This document shows positions 7,410-15,377 of a DNA stretch of 35,776 nt, piece after piece; position 1 is the first letter of the stretch; each line of letters begins with the position of its first letter. The stretch is from Collinsella aerofaciens (GTDB taxonomy: Bacteria; Actinomycetota; Coriobacteriia; Coriobacteriales; Coriobacteriaceae): assembly GCF_019131995.1 (NCBI RefSeq), contig NZ_JAHONA010000023.1, positions 1 through 35,776 on the forward strand, read 5' to 3'. The notes below the pieces were generated by a model. That model searched no databases. It was not told where the DNA came from and saw only the letters and a program-made list of their open reading frames with translations. The translations under genes and the position numbers were made by a program.

Positions 7410-8624
7410 ATGGCCGATAAGATCCAGTGGGCGGGCAACACGATGCCCAAGAGCGATGACAAGCACTTGGGAATCATGAGTCTCGACCACGTGAAGAAGG
7501 CCCGTGCCTTCCACCAGTCGTTCCCTCAATATACCGTCACCCCGCTTGCCCGCCTGGACGGTCAGGCTGCGCGCCTGGGTCTGTCCAACCTGTGCGTTAA
7601 GGACGAGAGCTATCGCTTTGGCCTCAACGCCTTTAAGGTTCTGGGCGGCTCGTTTGCCATGGCCAACTACATTGCCGACGAGACCGGCAAGGACGTTGCC
7701 GACTGCACCTTCGATTACCTGACCTCCGATCAGCTGGCCGAGGACTTTGGCCAGGCCACCTTCTTTACCGCCACTGACGGCAACCATGGCCGCGGCGTGG
7801 CATGGGCTGCCAACAAGCTGGGCCAGAAGGCTGTCGTGCACATGCCCAAGGGTTCCACCAAGCCCCGCTTCGATAACATCGCCGCCGAGGGCGCCACGGT
7901 GACCATCGAAGAGGTCAACTACGACGAGTGCGTGCGCATGGCCGCCGCCGAGGCCGATGCCTGCGAGCGCGGCGTCATCGTTCAGGACACCGCCTGGGAG
8001 GGCTACGAGAAGATCCCGTCTTGGATCATGGAGGGCTACGGCACCATGGCTTCCGAGGCTGCCGAGCAGCTGCGCGAGATGGCCATCAACCGCCCGACGC
8101 ACGTCTTTGTCCAGGCTGGCGTAGGCTCGCTGGCCGGCGCCGTGGTGGGCTACTTCACCAACCTGTATCCCGATAACCCGCCCACCTTTGTCGTGGTCGA
8201 GTGCGCTCCGGCCGCCTGCCTGTACAAGGGCGCTGCCGCCGGCGACGGCGACCCGCGCATCGTGGACGGCGACATGCCCTCCATCATGGCCGGCCTGTGC
8301 TGTGGCGAGCCCAACATCCTGGGCTGGGATATCCTGCGCAACCACGCTACCGCTTTCGTGTCCTGCCCCGACTGGGTCACTGCTCGCGGCATGCGCACCC
8401 TGGGCGCTCCCGAGAAGGGCGACCCGCGCGTCATCTCCGGCGAGTCCGGCGCGGTGACCACCGGCCTGGTCGAGACCCTCATGCTCGATCCCGAGTACGC
8501 CGAGCTCAAGGAGCTCATCGGCCTGGACAAGACGAGCTCCGTGCTCTGCTTCTCCACCGAAGGCGACACCGATCCGGATCAGTACCGTCGCATCGTCTGG
8601 GAGGGCGAATACCCCACTTGCTAA
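7410..8624 (+). CDS. ygeX: 2,3-diaminopropionate ammonia-lyase
   Basis: The 404-residue protein is a fold-type II PLP enzyme that converts 2,3-diaminopropionate to pyruvate and two ammonia. The Schiff-base lysine is K76 in FGLNAFKVLGG, matching the family lysine at about 77. Asp123 lies in the TATDGNHG motif. A glycine-rich phosphate-binding loop (QAGVGSLAG) lies near residue 232. Length is close to the E. coli enzyme. AAGGAG is 8 nt before the ATG. It leads ygeX-ygeY-ygeW; ygeY follows after 72 nt that contain a hairpin with GGGTGG and CCACCC arms. Codons are strongly biased, like the ribosomal genes, suggesting high expression. In gut anaerobes homologues of this cluster have been linked to purine/urate degradation. 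Confidence 0.95.
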   Translation: MADKIQWAGNTMPKSDDKHLGIMSLDHVKKARAFHQSFPQYTVTPLARLDGQAARLGLSNLCVKDESYRFGLNAFKVLGGSFAMANYIADETGKDVADCTFDYLTSDQLAEDFGQATFFTATDGNHGRGVAWAANKLGQKAVVHMPKGSTKPRFDNIAAEGATVTIEEVNYDECVRMAAAEADACERGVIVQDTAWEGYEKIPSWIMEGYGTMASEAAEQLREMAINRPTHVFVQAGVGSLAGAVVGYFTNLYPDNPPTFVVVECAPAACLYKGAAAGDGDPRIVDGDMPSIMAGLCCGEPNILGWDILRNHATAFVSCPDWVTARGMRTLGAPEKGDPRVISGESGAVTTGLVETLMLDPEYAELKELIGLDKTSSVLCFSTEGDTDPDQYRRIVWEGEYPTC

Positions 8625-8629
8625 TACTG

Positions 8630-8664
8630 GGTGGAGTAAATAGGTATCGCTCCGCCACCCCACA
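8630..8664 (+). other. Intercistronic hairpin between ygeX and ygeY
   Basis: GGGTGGAG and CTCCGCCACCC can pair with a small bulge around an AT-rich loop. No T-run follows, so transcript processing or differential stability is more likely than termination. Confidence 0.35.
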
Positions 8665-8696
8665 GGTAGATTCCTTCGTTTGAAAGGTTATGAACA

Positions 8697-10082
8697 ATGG
8701 CTAAAGAACTCGATTTCGACGCTATCAAGGCTGCTGCTGAGTCTCATCGTGCTGATATGACTCGCTTCCTGCGCGCTATGATCTCGCATCCCTCTGAGTC
8801 TTGCGAGGAGGGCGAGGTTGTCGCCTGCATCAAGGCCGAGATGGAGAGCCTCGGCTATGACGAGGTCAAGGTCGACGGCCTGGGCAACGTTATGGGCTTT
8901 ATGGGCGAGGGCGACAAGATCATCGCCATCGACTCCCACATCGACACCGTCGGCATCGGCAACATCGAGAACTGGGACTCCGATCCCTATGAGGGCTACG
9001 AGACCGACGAGATCATCTACGGCCGTGGTGGCTCCGACCAGGAGGGTGGCATGGCTTCTGCTACCTACGCTGCCAAGATGATGAAGGACATGGGCCTCAT
9101 CCCCGAAGGCTACAAGATCATGGTCGTCGGCACCGTCCAGGAAGAGGACTGCGACGGCATGTGCTGGCAGTACATCTACAACAAGGACGGCATTAAGCCC
9201 GAGTTCGTCATTTCCACCGAGCCCACCGACGGTGGCATCTATCGCGGTCACCGCGGCCGCATGGAGATCCGCGTCGACGTTCATGGCACCTCCTGCCACG
9301 GCTCCGCTCCCGACCGCGGCGACAACGCCATTTACAAGATGGCCGACATCATCGCCGACGTCCGCGCCCTCAACAACAATGGCTGCGACGAGTCGACCGA
9401 CATCAAGGGCCTCGTCAAGATGCTCGACCCCAAGTACAACCCCGAGCACTTCGAGGACGCCCGCTTCCTGGGCCGCGGTACCTGCACCGTCAGCCAGATC
9501 TTCTACACCAGCCCCAGCCGCTGCGCTGTCGCTGACTCCTGCGCCATCTCCATCGACCGTCGCATGACCGCCGGCGAGACCTGGGAGTCCTGCCTGGACG
9601 AGATCCGCAACCTGCCGGCAGCCAAGAAGTACGGCGACGACGTGAAGGTCTCCATGTACATGTACGACCGTCCGTCCTGGACCGGCGAGGTCTACGAGAC
9701 CGAGGCTTACTTCCCCACGTGGATCAACAAGGAGACCGCTCCGCACGTCAAGGCCCTCGTCGACGCCCATAAGGCTATGTTCGGTGACGAGCGCATCGGC
9801 TGCGAGCCCAGCATGGACAAGCGCACCGGTCGTCCGCTGTGCGACAAGTGGACCTTCTCCACGAACTGCGTTTCCATCCAGGGCCGCTATGGCATCCCCT
9901 GCGTCGGCTTTGGCCCGGGTGCCGAGTCTCAGGCTCACGCTCCCAACGAGGTCACCTACAAGGACGACCTGGTCACCGCTGCCGCCATGTATGTGGCTGC
10001 CCTGAACCTCTACGATCCGAGCCAGGCCGATGGCGATGCCACCGTGTTCCGCGCCGGTCTGACCAACAACAAGATCGACTAG
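8697..10082 (+). CDS. ygeY: YgeY family M20-type metallohydrolase linked to selenium/purine metabolism
   Basis: This is a 461-residue member of the M20 peptidase/deacylase family. Metal ligands are visible in order: H81 and D83 in DSHIDTVG, bridging D114 in [10 protein letters not shown], the EE pair near 149 in TVQEEDCDG, and a late His in ESQAHAPNE. The dimerisation-domain signature GHRGRMEI is also present. Family members hydrolyse amide or ureido bonds with two metal ions; the exact substrate of YgeY is not settled. At 461 residues it is longer than I recall for E. coli YgeY (about 400). GAAAGG lies about 10 nt upstream of the ATG. It shares the operon and the strong codon bias of ygeX and ygeW. 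Confidence 0.92.
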   Translation: MAKELDFDAIKAAAESHRADMTRFLRAMISHPSESCEEGEVVACIKAEMESLGYDEVKVDGLGNVMGFMGEGDKIIAIDSHIDTVGIGNIENWDSDPYEGYETDEIIYGRGGSDQEGGMASATYAAKMMKDMGLIPEGYKIMVVGTVQEEDCDGMCWQYIYNKDGIKPEFVISTEPTDGGIYRGHRGRMEIRVDVHGTSCHGSAPDRGDNAIYKMADIIADVRALNNNGCDESTDIKGLVKMLDPKYNPEHFEDARFLGRGTCTVSQIFYTSPSRCAVADSCAISIDRRMTAGETWESCLDEIRNLPAAKKYGDDVKVSMYMYDRPSWTGEVYETEAYFPTWINKETAPHVKALVDAHKAMFGDERIGCEPSMDKRTGRPLCDKWTFSTNCVSIQGRYGIPCVGFGPGAESQAHAPNEVTYKDDLVTAAAMYVAALNLYDPSQADGDATVFRAGLTNNKID

Positions 10083-10104
10083 TCCCATTCCTCGATCTTG
10101 TTGA

Positions 10105-10129
10105 GCCGGGGGCAGTTTATGCCCCCGGC
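10105..10129 (+). other. Strong hairpin without T-run between ygeY and ygeW
   Basis: GCCGGGGGCA and TGCCCCCGGC are perfect 10-nt arms around GTTTA. No T-run follows (GCCTCCTG). It sits 23 nt after the ygeY stop. It may protect the 3' end of the ygeXY transcript or reduce read-through into ygeW, whose leader is unusually long (201 nt between genes). Confidence 0.5.
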
Positions 10130-10283
10130 GCCTCCTGTTGACTTGGGGCCCGCGGTCGTTATCTCCCATGCTTCCTCGACGGTGGCGGGTCCTCGTCATA
10201 GCGCTCTGCATGTTCTAGCCACACGCGCATGCCGGAGCGCATCTACTCATTGCGATCGTTTCACCTTTAGAAAGGACATTTAC

Positions 10284-11486
10284 ATGGACGCCAAGTTTAC
10301 CGAGCTCGTCGAGCAGCTGAACGGCCTCGATTTTAAGGGTATGTACGGCAGCGACTTCCTGCACACCTGGGATAAGACCACCGATGAGCTCAAGGCGCTC
10401 TACATCGTCGCCGACGCTCTGCGCGAGCTGCGCGAGAACAACGTTTCGTCCAAGATCTTCGACTCCGGTCTTGCCGTCTCCCTGTTCCGCGACAACTCTA
10501 CCCGTACGCGCTTCTCCTTCTCTAAGGCCGCCAACCTGCTCGGCCTTGAGCTGCAGGACCTGGACGAGAAGAAGTCCCAGATCGCTCACGGCGAGACCGT
10601 CCGCGAGACCGCTACCATGATTTCCTTCATGGCCGACGTCATCGGCATCCGCGACGACATGTACATCGGCAAGGGCGACGCCTACATGGTCGAGGTCTCC
10701 GAGTCTGTCCAGCAGGCTTACGAGGACGGCGTTCTGGATCACCGTCCCACGCTCATCTCCCTGCAGTCCGACTCCGATCACCCCACGCAGTCCTCTGCCG
10801 ACATGCTCTACCTCATCAACGAGTTTGGCGGTCTTGAGAACCTCAAGGGCAAGAAGGTTGCCGTTACCTGGGCCTATTCTCCCTCGTACGGCAAGCCGCT
10901 GTCCTGCCCGCAGTCGCTGATCAGCCTGCTGCCCCGTTTTGGCATGGACGTCACCCTGGCTCACCCCGAGGGCTACGACCTCATGCCCGAGGTCGTCGAG
11001 CGCGCCAAGAGCTATGCCGCCGAGTCCGGCACCACCTTTAAGCAGGCCAACACCATGGCCGAGGCCTTCGAGGGCGCCGACATCGTGATCCCCAAGAGCT
11101 GGGCTCCGTTTGCCGCCATGGAGAAGCGTACCAACCTGTACGCCGAGGGCGACGACGCCGGCATCGCAGCGCTCGAGAAGGAGCTGCTCGCCCAGAACGC
11201 CACCCATCAGGATTGGTGCTCCACGACCGAGCTCATGGAGAAGACTGCCAACGGCCAGGACACCATCTTTATGCACCCGCTGCCCGCCGACATCTCCGGT
11301 GTCTCCTGCGAGCACGGCGAGGTCAACGCCGACGTCTTCGACATGCACCGCGTGGGCATGTACAAGGAGGCCAGCTACAAGCCGTACGCCATCGCAGCCA
11401 TGATGTTCCTGCAGAAGGTTGCCGATCCCGCCGCTACCCTCAAGGCCCTCGACGAGCGCAACACCGCCCGTTGGTTCCAGGCCTAA
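10284..11486 (+). CDS. ygeW: YgeW-type carbamoyltransferase
   Basis: The 400-residue protein belongs to the aspartate/ornithine carbamoyltransferase superfamily, YgeW subgroup. The carbamoyl-phosphate motif is FRDNSTRTRFSF with S72-T-R-T75. The second motif is DHPTQS (H166-S170), and HPLPAD occurs near residue 331. In the reverse (catabolic) direction such enzymes phosphorolyse a ureido group to give carbamoyl phosphate. The natural substrate of YgeW is not firmly known. The start at 10284 (MDAKFTEL) has AGAAAGGA 8 nt upstream; the open frame runs further upstream but has no site there. Length matches E. coli YgeW. A carbamate kinase, which would make ATP from the product, is not in this window. 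Confidence 0.93.
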   Translation: MDAKFTELVEQLNGLDFKGMYGSDFLHTWDKTTDELKALYIVADALRELRENNVSSKIFDSGLAVSLFRDNSTRTRFSFSKAANLLGLELQDLDEKKSQIAHGETVRETATMISFMADVIGIRDDMYIGKGDAYMVEVSESVQQAYEDGVLDHRPTLISLQSDSDHPTQSSADMLYLINEFGGLENLKGKKVAVTWAYSPSYGKPLSCPQSLISLLPRFGMDVTLAHPEGYDLMPEVVERAKSYAAESGTTFKQANTMAEAFEGADIVIPKSWAPFAAMEKRTNLYAEGDDAGIAALEKELLAQNATHQDWCSTTELMEKTANGQDTIFMHPLPADISGVSCEHGEVNADVFDMHRVGMYKEASYKPYAIAAMMFLQKVADPAATLKALDERNTARWFQA

Positions 11487-11509
11487 AGCTGGGCTGAGGT
11501 AAGCCATGT

Positions 11510-11549
11510 AAAGGGGGCGCTCTGCCAACCGGCGGGGTGCCCCTTTTTT
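11510..11549 (+). terminator. Rho-independent terminator after ygeW
   Basis: AAAGGGG pairs with CCCCTTT, and the stem extends inward through GC and GU pairs to an AACC loop, followed by six T. It closes the ygeX-ygeY-ygeW unit and separates it from mocA-hyuA. Confidence 0.9.
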
Positions 11550-11636
11550 GCATCGCGGGCGTGCGGGATAAGCGCTTTCGATGTGGATGCCCGCGGCGCG
11601 AGTTATGGGTACGATGGTTTCAGGGGAGGTATCACC

Positions 11637-12251
11637 ATGAAACTTGGATGCGTCATTATGGCATCGGGCGAGGGCAAGCGGTTTGGCTCTAACAAGATGC
11701 TTGCCGATATCTATGGCGAGCCGCTGATTGCCCGGACCATCGATTCGGTTCCCCGGGGCTTTGACGTCGTGGTTTCGACGCGTTGGCCCGGGGTCGCTCA
11801 GATTTGCGAGGACAAGCATTGCCCGTGCGTGCTGCACGATGGCGAGCTGCGCAGCGAAAGCGTCCGTGCGGGCCTTTCGTGGGGAGTCGAACGCAACTGG
11901 AAAGGTTGCCTCTTTTTGCCGGGCGACCAGCCGCTCGTGAGTTCGGATTCTTTTGAGGCCATGGTTCGTGTATTTGACGAGCGTGGCCGCAAGCATCCGG
12001 TGCGTCTTGCGTGCAACGGTGAGCCTTCGAGCCCGGTGCTCTTTCCGGCGGAACTGTTCGATGCACTTATGTGTCTCGAGGGCAAGGACGGCGGCGGTTC
12101 GATCCTCAAGAGCCGTATCGACGTGGTGCTGGTCGAGGCGCGTGCCTACGAGCTGTGGGACGTCGATACCGCCAAGGGACAGCAACGCATAACGGAGCAT
12201 ATCGCGGCCTGCTCGTATTTTGATCGCGTGGCCAACAGTATTAATCAATAA
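11637..12251 (+). CDS. mocA: MocA/MobA-like nucleotidyltransferase (YgfJ type)
   Basis: The 204-residue protein is a molybdenum-cofactor nucleotidyltransferase-like enzyme. The N-terminal NTP-binding loop is MASGEGKRFGSNKML (residues 8-22). The FLPGDQPLVS motif near 100 carries the metal-binding Asp, and a GEPSSPVLFP substrate loop lies near 130. MocA adds CMP to the molybdopterin cofactor of xanthine-oxidase-type enzymes, so this gene supplies cofactor to the hydroxylase that the YqeB/YqeC system matures. The start at 11637 has AGGGGAGGT 6 nt upstream. The gene ends 8 nt before hyuA, so the two are cotranscribed. Codon bias is weaker than in ygeXYW, consistent with low expression. Confidence 0.82.
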   Translation: MKLGCVIMASGEGKRFGSNKMLADIYGEPLIARTIDSVPRGFDVVVSTRWPGVAQICEDKHCPCVLHDGELRSESVRAGLSWGVERNWKGCLFLPGDQPLVSSDSFEAMVRVFDERGRKHPVRLACNGEPSSPVLFPAELFDALMCLEGKDGGGSILKSRIDVVLVEARAYELWDVDTAKGQQRITEHIAACSYFDRVANSINQ

Positions 12252-12259
12252 GGAGCAAC

Positions 12260-13627
12260 ATGATCATCATCAAAAACGGCGCGCTCGTGACGCCCCAGGG
12301 GTTTCGCCGCGCCGATCTTGCCATGGAGGGCGATAAGATCGTGCGGATCGCCGCGGCGATTGAGCCGGCCGAGGGCGATACCGTTGAGGATGCCGTGGGC
12401 TGTTGGGTGTTCCCCGGCTTTATCGACGGCCACACGCACATGCAGTGCTGGACTGGCATGGATTGGACGGCCGATAGCTTTGAGACCGGTACGCGTGCGG
12501 CTGCCTGCGGCGGTACGACGACCATCGTGGACTACGCGACGGCCGATCGCGGCGTGACCATGCCCGATGCCCTTGCCGAGTGGCATCGCCGCGCCGACGG
12601 AACCTGCACGGCCAACTACGCTTTTCATATGGCACTCGCCGAGTGGAATGAGCGCAACCGCGCCGATCTTTCGGCCATGCGCGAGGCGGGCGTGTCGTCG
12701 TTTAAGACCTACTTTGCCTATGACCACCTGCGCTTGGACGATGCCGAGACGCTCGAGGTGCTCGAGGAGCTCAAGCGTATTGGCGGCATGCTGTGCGTGC
12801 ATTGCGAGAACGGCACGTTGGTGAATGAACTGCAGAAGCGCGTGTTTGAGCGGGGCATCCACGGGCCCGAGGGGCATGCGCTCAGCCGTCCGGACGTGTG
12901 CGAGGGTGAGGCCGTGAGCCGCCTGCTGTATCTGGCGCACTTGGCCGGGGACGCTCCGGTCAACGTGGTGCACCTTTCGACCAAGCTGGGGCTCGAGGCC
13001 ATCCGTGCTGCCAAAGCGCGCGGGCAGAAGAATATCTATGTCGAGACCTGCCCCCAGTATCTGATGCTCGACGACACCTGTTATCTGGAGCAGGGCGAGG
13101 ACGGCTTTGCGGGTGCCAAGTATGTGATGAGTCCGCCGCTGCGCCATGCGGGTGACCGTGCAGCCCTGCGCGAGGCGCTTGTGGCCGGCGAGATCGATAC
13201 GATTGCGACCGACCACTGCAGCTTTAACCTGCACGGGCAAAAGGACCGCGGGCGCGACGACTTCCGCGCGATTCCCAACGGCGGGCCCGGCGTGGAGCAT
13301 CGCCCCGTCGCGATTGCCACGAGCTTTGAGGGCCAGCTGGGCCCCGAGGACCTCTGCCGCTTGATGAGCGAGAACCCGGCGCGCGTTTTTGGCATGTATC
13401 CGCGCAAGGGCTGTCTTGCCGAGGGTGCCGATGCCGACGTGTGCGTGTGGGATCCTTGCGCGCGTTGGACGATCAGCGCCGCGACGCAGCATCAGGCCGT
13501 GGACTACACGCCGCTCGAGGGCTTTGAGGCACATGGCCGCGCCAAGGCCGTGTTTGTGAACGGCGTGCTGGTGGCGCGCGATGGCGAGCCCACCGGAGCC
13601 CAGACCGGTCGCTACGTGCCCCGCTAG
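12260..13627 (+). CDS. hyuA: Dihydropyrimidinase/hydantoinase-like amidohydrolase
   Basis: The 455-residue protein is a cyclic-amidohydrolase with all binuclear-site residues: H58 and H60 in GFIDGHTHM, K149 (the lysine that is carboxylated) in SSFKTYF, H181 in CVHCENG, H238 in VVHLSTK, and D318-H319 in TIATDHCSF. Such enzymes open cyclic ureides such as hydantoins and dihydropyrimidines. In the ygeX/ygeY/ygeW setting a ring from purine breakdown is a reasonable substrate, by inference. Length agrees with E. coli HyuA. AAGGAG precedes the ATG. The gene lies 8 nt after mocA and is followed by a long palindrome. E. coli hyuA is in the same cluster next to ygeY. Confidence 0.92.
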   Translation: MIIIKNGALVTPQGFRRADLAMEGDKIVRIAAAIEPAEGDTVEDAVGCWVFPGFIDGHTHMQCWTGMDWTADSFETGTRAAACGGTTTIVDYATADRGVTMPDALAEWHRRADGTCTANYAFHMALAEWNERNRADLSAMREAGVSSFKTYFAYDHLRLDDAETLEVLEELKRIGGMLCVHCENGTLVNELQKRVFERGIHGPEGHALSRPDVCEGEAVSRLLYLAHLAGDAPVNVVHLSTKLGLEAIRAAKARGQKNIYVETCPQYLMLDDTCYLEQGEDGFAGAKYVMSPPLRHAGDRAALREALVAGEIDTIATDHCSFNLHGQKDRGRDDFRAIPNGGPGVEHRPVAIATSFEGQLGPEDLCRLMSENPARVFGMYPRKGCLAEGADADVCVWDPCARWTISAATQHQAVDYTPLEGFEAHGRAKAVFVNGVLVARDGEPTGAQTGRYVPR

Positions 13628-13648
13628 CAGCAAAGATGCCGTGTCCCC

Positions 13649-13725
13649 TCCTCAGTTGCGGTGAAATACGGACTGTTTGCGGCCGTCGGGCGGCCAAACA
13701 GTCCGTATTTCACCGCAACTGAGGA
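13649..13725. repeat. Dispersed palindromic repeat, copy 1 (31-bp perfect arms)
   Basis: The left arm 13649-13679 (starting TCCTCAGTTGCGG) is the exact reverse complement of the right arm 13695-13725. The 15-bp centre contains a further GGCCG/CGGCC stem. It lies between the convergent hyuA and yqeC stop codons and can fold on either strand, so it could serve as a bidirectional terminator. Its GTTGCGGTGAAATA core recurs at 16439. Confidence 0.9.
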
Positions 13726-13736
13726 GATGGGGCCGG

Positions 13737-14471
13737 CTACTTGAGGCTGCTGGCGACGACGGGGCGGTCGAGAGCTGCCTCGAAGCGGTCGGCCATCGTG
13801 GGGTCGCTGAGCGTGTCGACTTGGTTGAGCATGACGCGTGCGGTGCTGAGTTTCAGCGCCTGCATCTCGGCATTGAGCACCATGGCGACGCGCTCGGGCG
13901 TGGCGATGTCAGTGAGCTCGCAGCCGCAACGCTCGCAAAAGAGCTCGGGGCGGTGGACGGCTTCGTTGATGGGCTTGCCGAGCCCTGAGGCGCCGGCGAT
14001 CCAGACGATGTTGGCCGTGCCAGAGGGAATCACCGGCTCCCAGGCGGCGTGGGCCTTGAGCGGGAGCCGCTTGCTGCCGTCCGCCTCGGCCAGGACGTAG
14101 TCAAAGCGCTGCGCCAGCTGGTCGAGCGGCTCGGCAGGGGAGGAGAGCTTGCCCGTCTCCGGGTCCAAAACACCCGCCTGGCAGATGCCTCCGCGGCTCA
14201 TGCCTGCGCATGCCTCGCAGGTGCAGCCGGGAACATGCAGGGCGCCCGGTTTCCAAGGCGCGGCGTCCAGGCGACGGCTCGACCCGTCCCACGGCACGCC
14301 GGCGACGGGGAACATATGCGTGGTGGTGCAGAGGAGCGCGCGGCCGCCAGCGCGCATAAGCTCAAGGCCGAGCGTCTTTAGCAAGGTCGACTTGCCACCG
14401 CTGCCGATAATCGCGGTAATGCCCGGTTTGATCCTGAGTGCCGAGGCAAGATTGCCGCTAACCGTTTCCAT
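13737..14471 (-). CDS. yqeC: Selenium cofactor biosynthesis protein YqeC
   Basis: The 244-residue protein has an N-terminal P-loop (IIGSGGKST, residues about 21-29), a TTTHMFP segment near 50, and the YqeC signature LAEADGSKRLPLKAH near 127-141. YqeC acts in maturing selenium-dependent molybdenum hydroxylases, probably as a nucleotide-driven factor; its exact chemistry is not established. Two Cys clusters stand out: HVPGCTCEACAG near 79-90 with a nearby CQAG, and CERCGCE near 178-184. They suggest a metal or selenium site. It is the only minus-strand gene in this part of the cluster, divergent from yqeB. The Shine-Dalgarno sequence is weak (GGTGA). Confidence 0.88.
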   Translation of the reverse strand: METVSGNLASALRIKPGITAIIGSGGKSTLLKTLGLELMRAGGRALLCTTTHMFPVAGVPWDGSSRRLDAAPWKPGALHVPGCTCEACAGMSRGGICQAGVLDPETGKLSSPAEPLDQLAQRFDYVLAEADGSKRLPLKAHAAWEPVIPSGTANIVWIAGASGLGKPINEAVHRPELFCERCGCELTDIATPERVAMVLNAEMQALKLSTARVMLNQVDTLSDPTMADRFEAALDRPVVASSLK

Positions 14472-14484
14472 CTGTTCACCGCCG

Positions 14485-14492
14485 TATAATAC
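14485..14492. promoter_or_regulatory. Overlapping -10-like boxes in the yqeC-yqeB divergent region
   Basis: TATAAT occurs on the plus strand at 14485-14490, and the minus strand reads AGTATTATAC across the same bases. The 102-bp region is the only AT-rich part nearby, so it likely holds both divergent promoters. -35 elements are not clear. Confidence 0.4.
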
Positions 14493-14573
14493 TGTGATAA
14501 TAAATAATCATCAGAGTAGCGGTCGAACCGCATTTGCTCTGCTCAAACCGTAGCACAGGGAGGTGTCCCGGGA

Positions 14574-15368
14574 ATGCTCGTTTATGTTCGCGGCGCCGGC
14601 GATATCGCCACGGGCGTCGCCGCTCGCTTGGTGCGCGCCGGCGTGTCGGTCGTTATGGCCGATATCGCGGTTCCCACGTGCATCCGCCGCACAATCAGTT
14701 TTTGCGAGGCTATTCGCTTGGGCGAGGTCGAGGTCGAGGGCATTCGCGCTCGCTTGGCACAGACGCCGGCAGAGGCGCTTGCAATTACCGAGGCTGGAGA
14801 CGTCGCCGTTGTGGTGGACCCCCAGGCCAAGATGCTCGGCGAGCTGAAACCCGCTGCCGTGGTCGACGCGATTCTGGCTAAGCGCAACCTGGGTACCACG
14901 CGCGACATGGCGCCTGCCGTCATCGCCGTGGGGCCGGGCTTTACCGCGCCGGTTGACTGCGACGCCGTGGTCGAAACCATGCGCGGGCATTTCCTGGGCC
15001 GTGTCATTACCCAGGGTTCGCCCCAACCCAACACGGGCGTGCCGGGCATTATCGCTGGCTATGGCAGAGAGCGCGTTATCCACAGCCCCGCCGCCGGCGT
15101 GTTTCGGTCCGACCGCGCGATCGGCGACATCGTGAGCGCCGGAGACGTGATTGGCTACGCGGGCGATTCGCCCATGTGCACGCAGATCGATGGCTGTCTG
15201 CGCGGGCTTTTGGCGAACGGCGTGCAGGTGACTGAGGGCTTTAAATGCGCCGATGTCGATCCGCGCGGCGATGCCAGCTATATCAACTACATTTCGGACA
15301 AGGCGACGTCGGTCGGCGGCGGTGTGCTCGAGGCACTCGCCATGCTCACCGGTGTATTCCAGGGATAG
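14574..15368 (+). CDS. yqeB: YqeB family selenium-dependent molybdenum hydroxylase maturation protein
   Basis: The 264-residue protein starts with the family signature VRGAGDIATGVA (residues 4-15), a Rossmann-like dinucleotide loop, followed by ISFCEAI, GPGFTAP near 122 and a biotinyl/lipoyl-like IGDIVSAGDVIG segment near 183. YqeB is a marker of selenium-dependent molybdenum hydroxylases and is needed for their activation; the reaction is unresolved. GGGAGG lies about 10 nt before the ATG. It ends 9 nt before xdhC, so both are cotranscribed. No hydroxylase gene is in the window. Confidence 0.92.
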   Translation: MLVYVRGAGDIATGVAARLVRAGVSVVMADIAVPTCIRRTISFCEAIRLGEVEVEGIRARLAQTPAEALAITEAGDVAVVVDPQAKMLGELKPAAVVDAILAKRNLGTTRDMAPAVIAVGPGFTAPVDCDAVVETMRGHFLGRVITQGSPQPNTGVPGIIAGYGRERVIHSPAAGVFRSDRAIGDIVSAGDVIGYAGDSPMCTQIDGCLRGLLANGVQVTEGFKCADVDPRGDASYINYISDKATSVGGGVLEALAMLTGVFQG

Positions 15369-15377
15369 GAAATTGCA

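Noticed and set aside
7278..12248. Long minus-strand open frames (461, 507 and 677 codons) opposite ygeX, ygeY and ygeW
   Set aside because: They mirror the biased codons of the real genes, lack ribosome-binding sites, and have Gly/Ala/Val/His-rich translations without any family motif.
14574..14580. Selenocysteine (in-frame TGA) in the cluster genes
   Set aside because: All cluster genes end at normal positions for their families, with no conserved sequence beyond a TGA.
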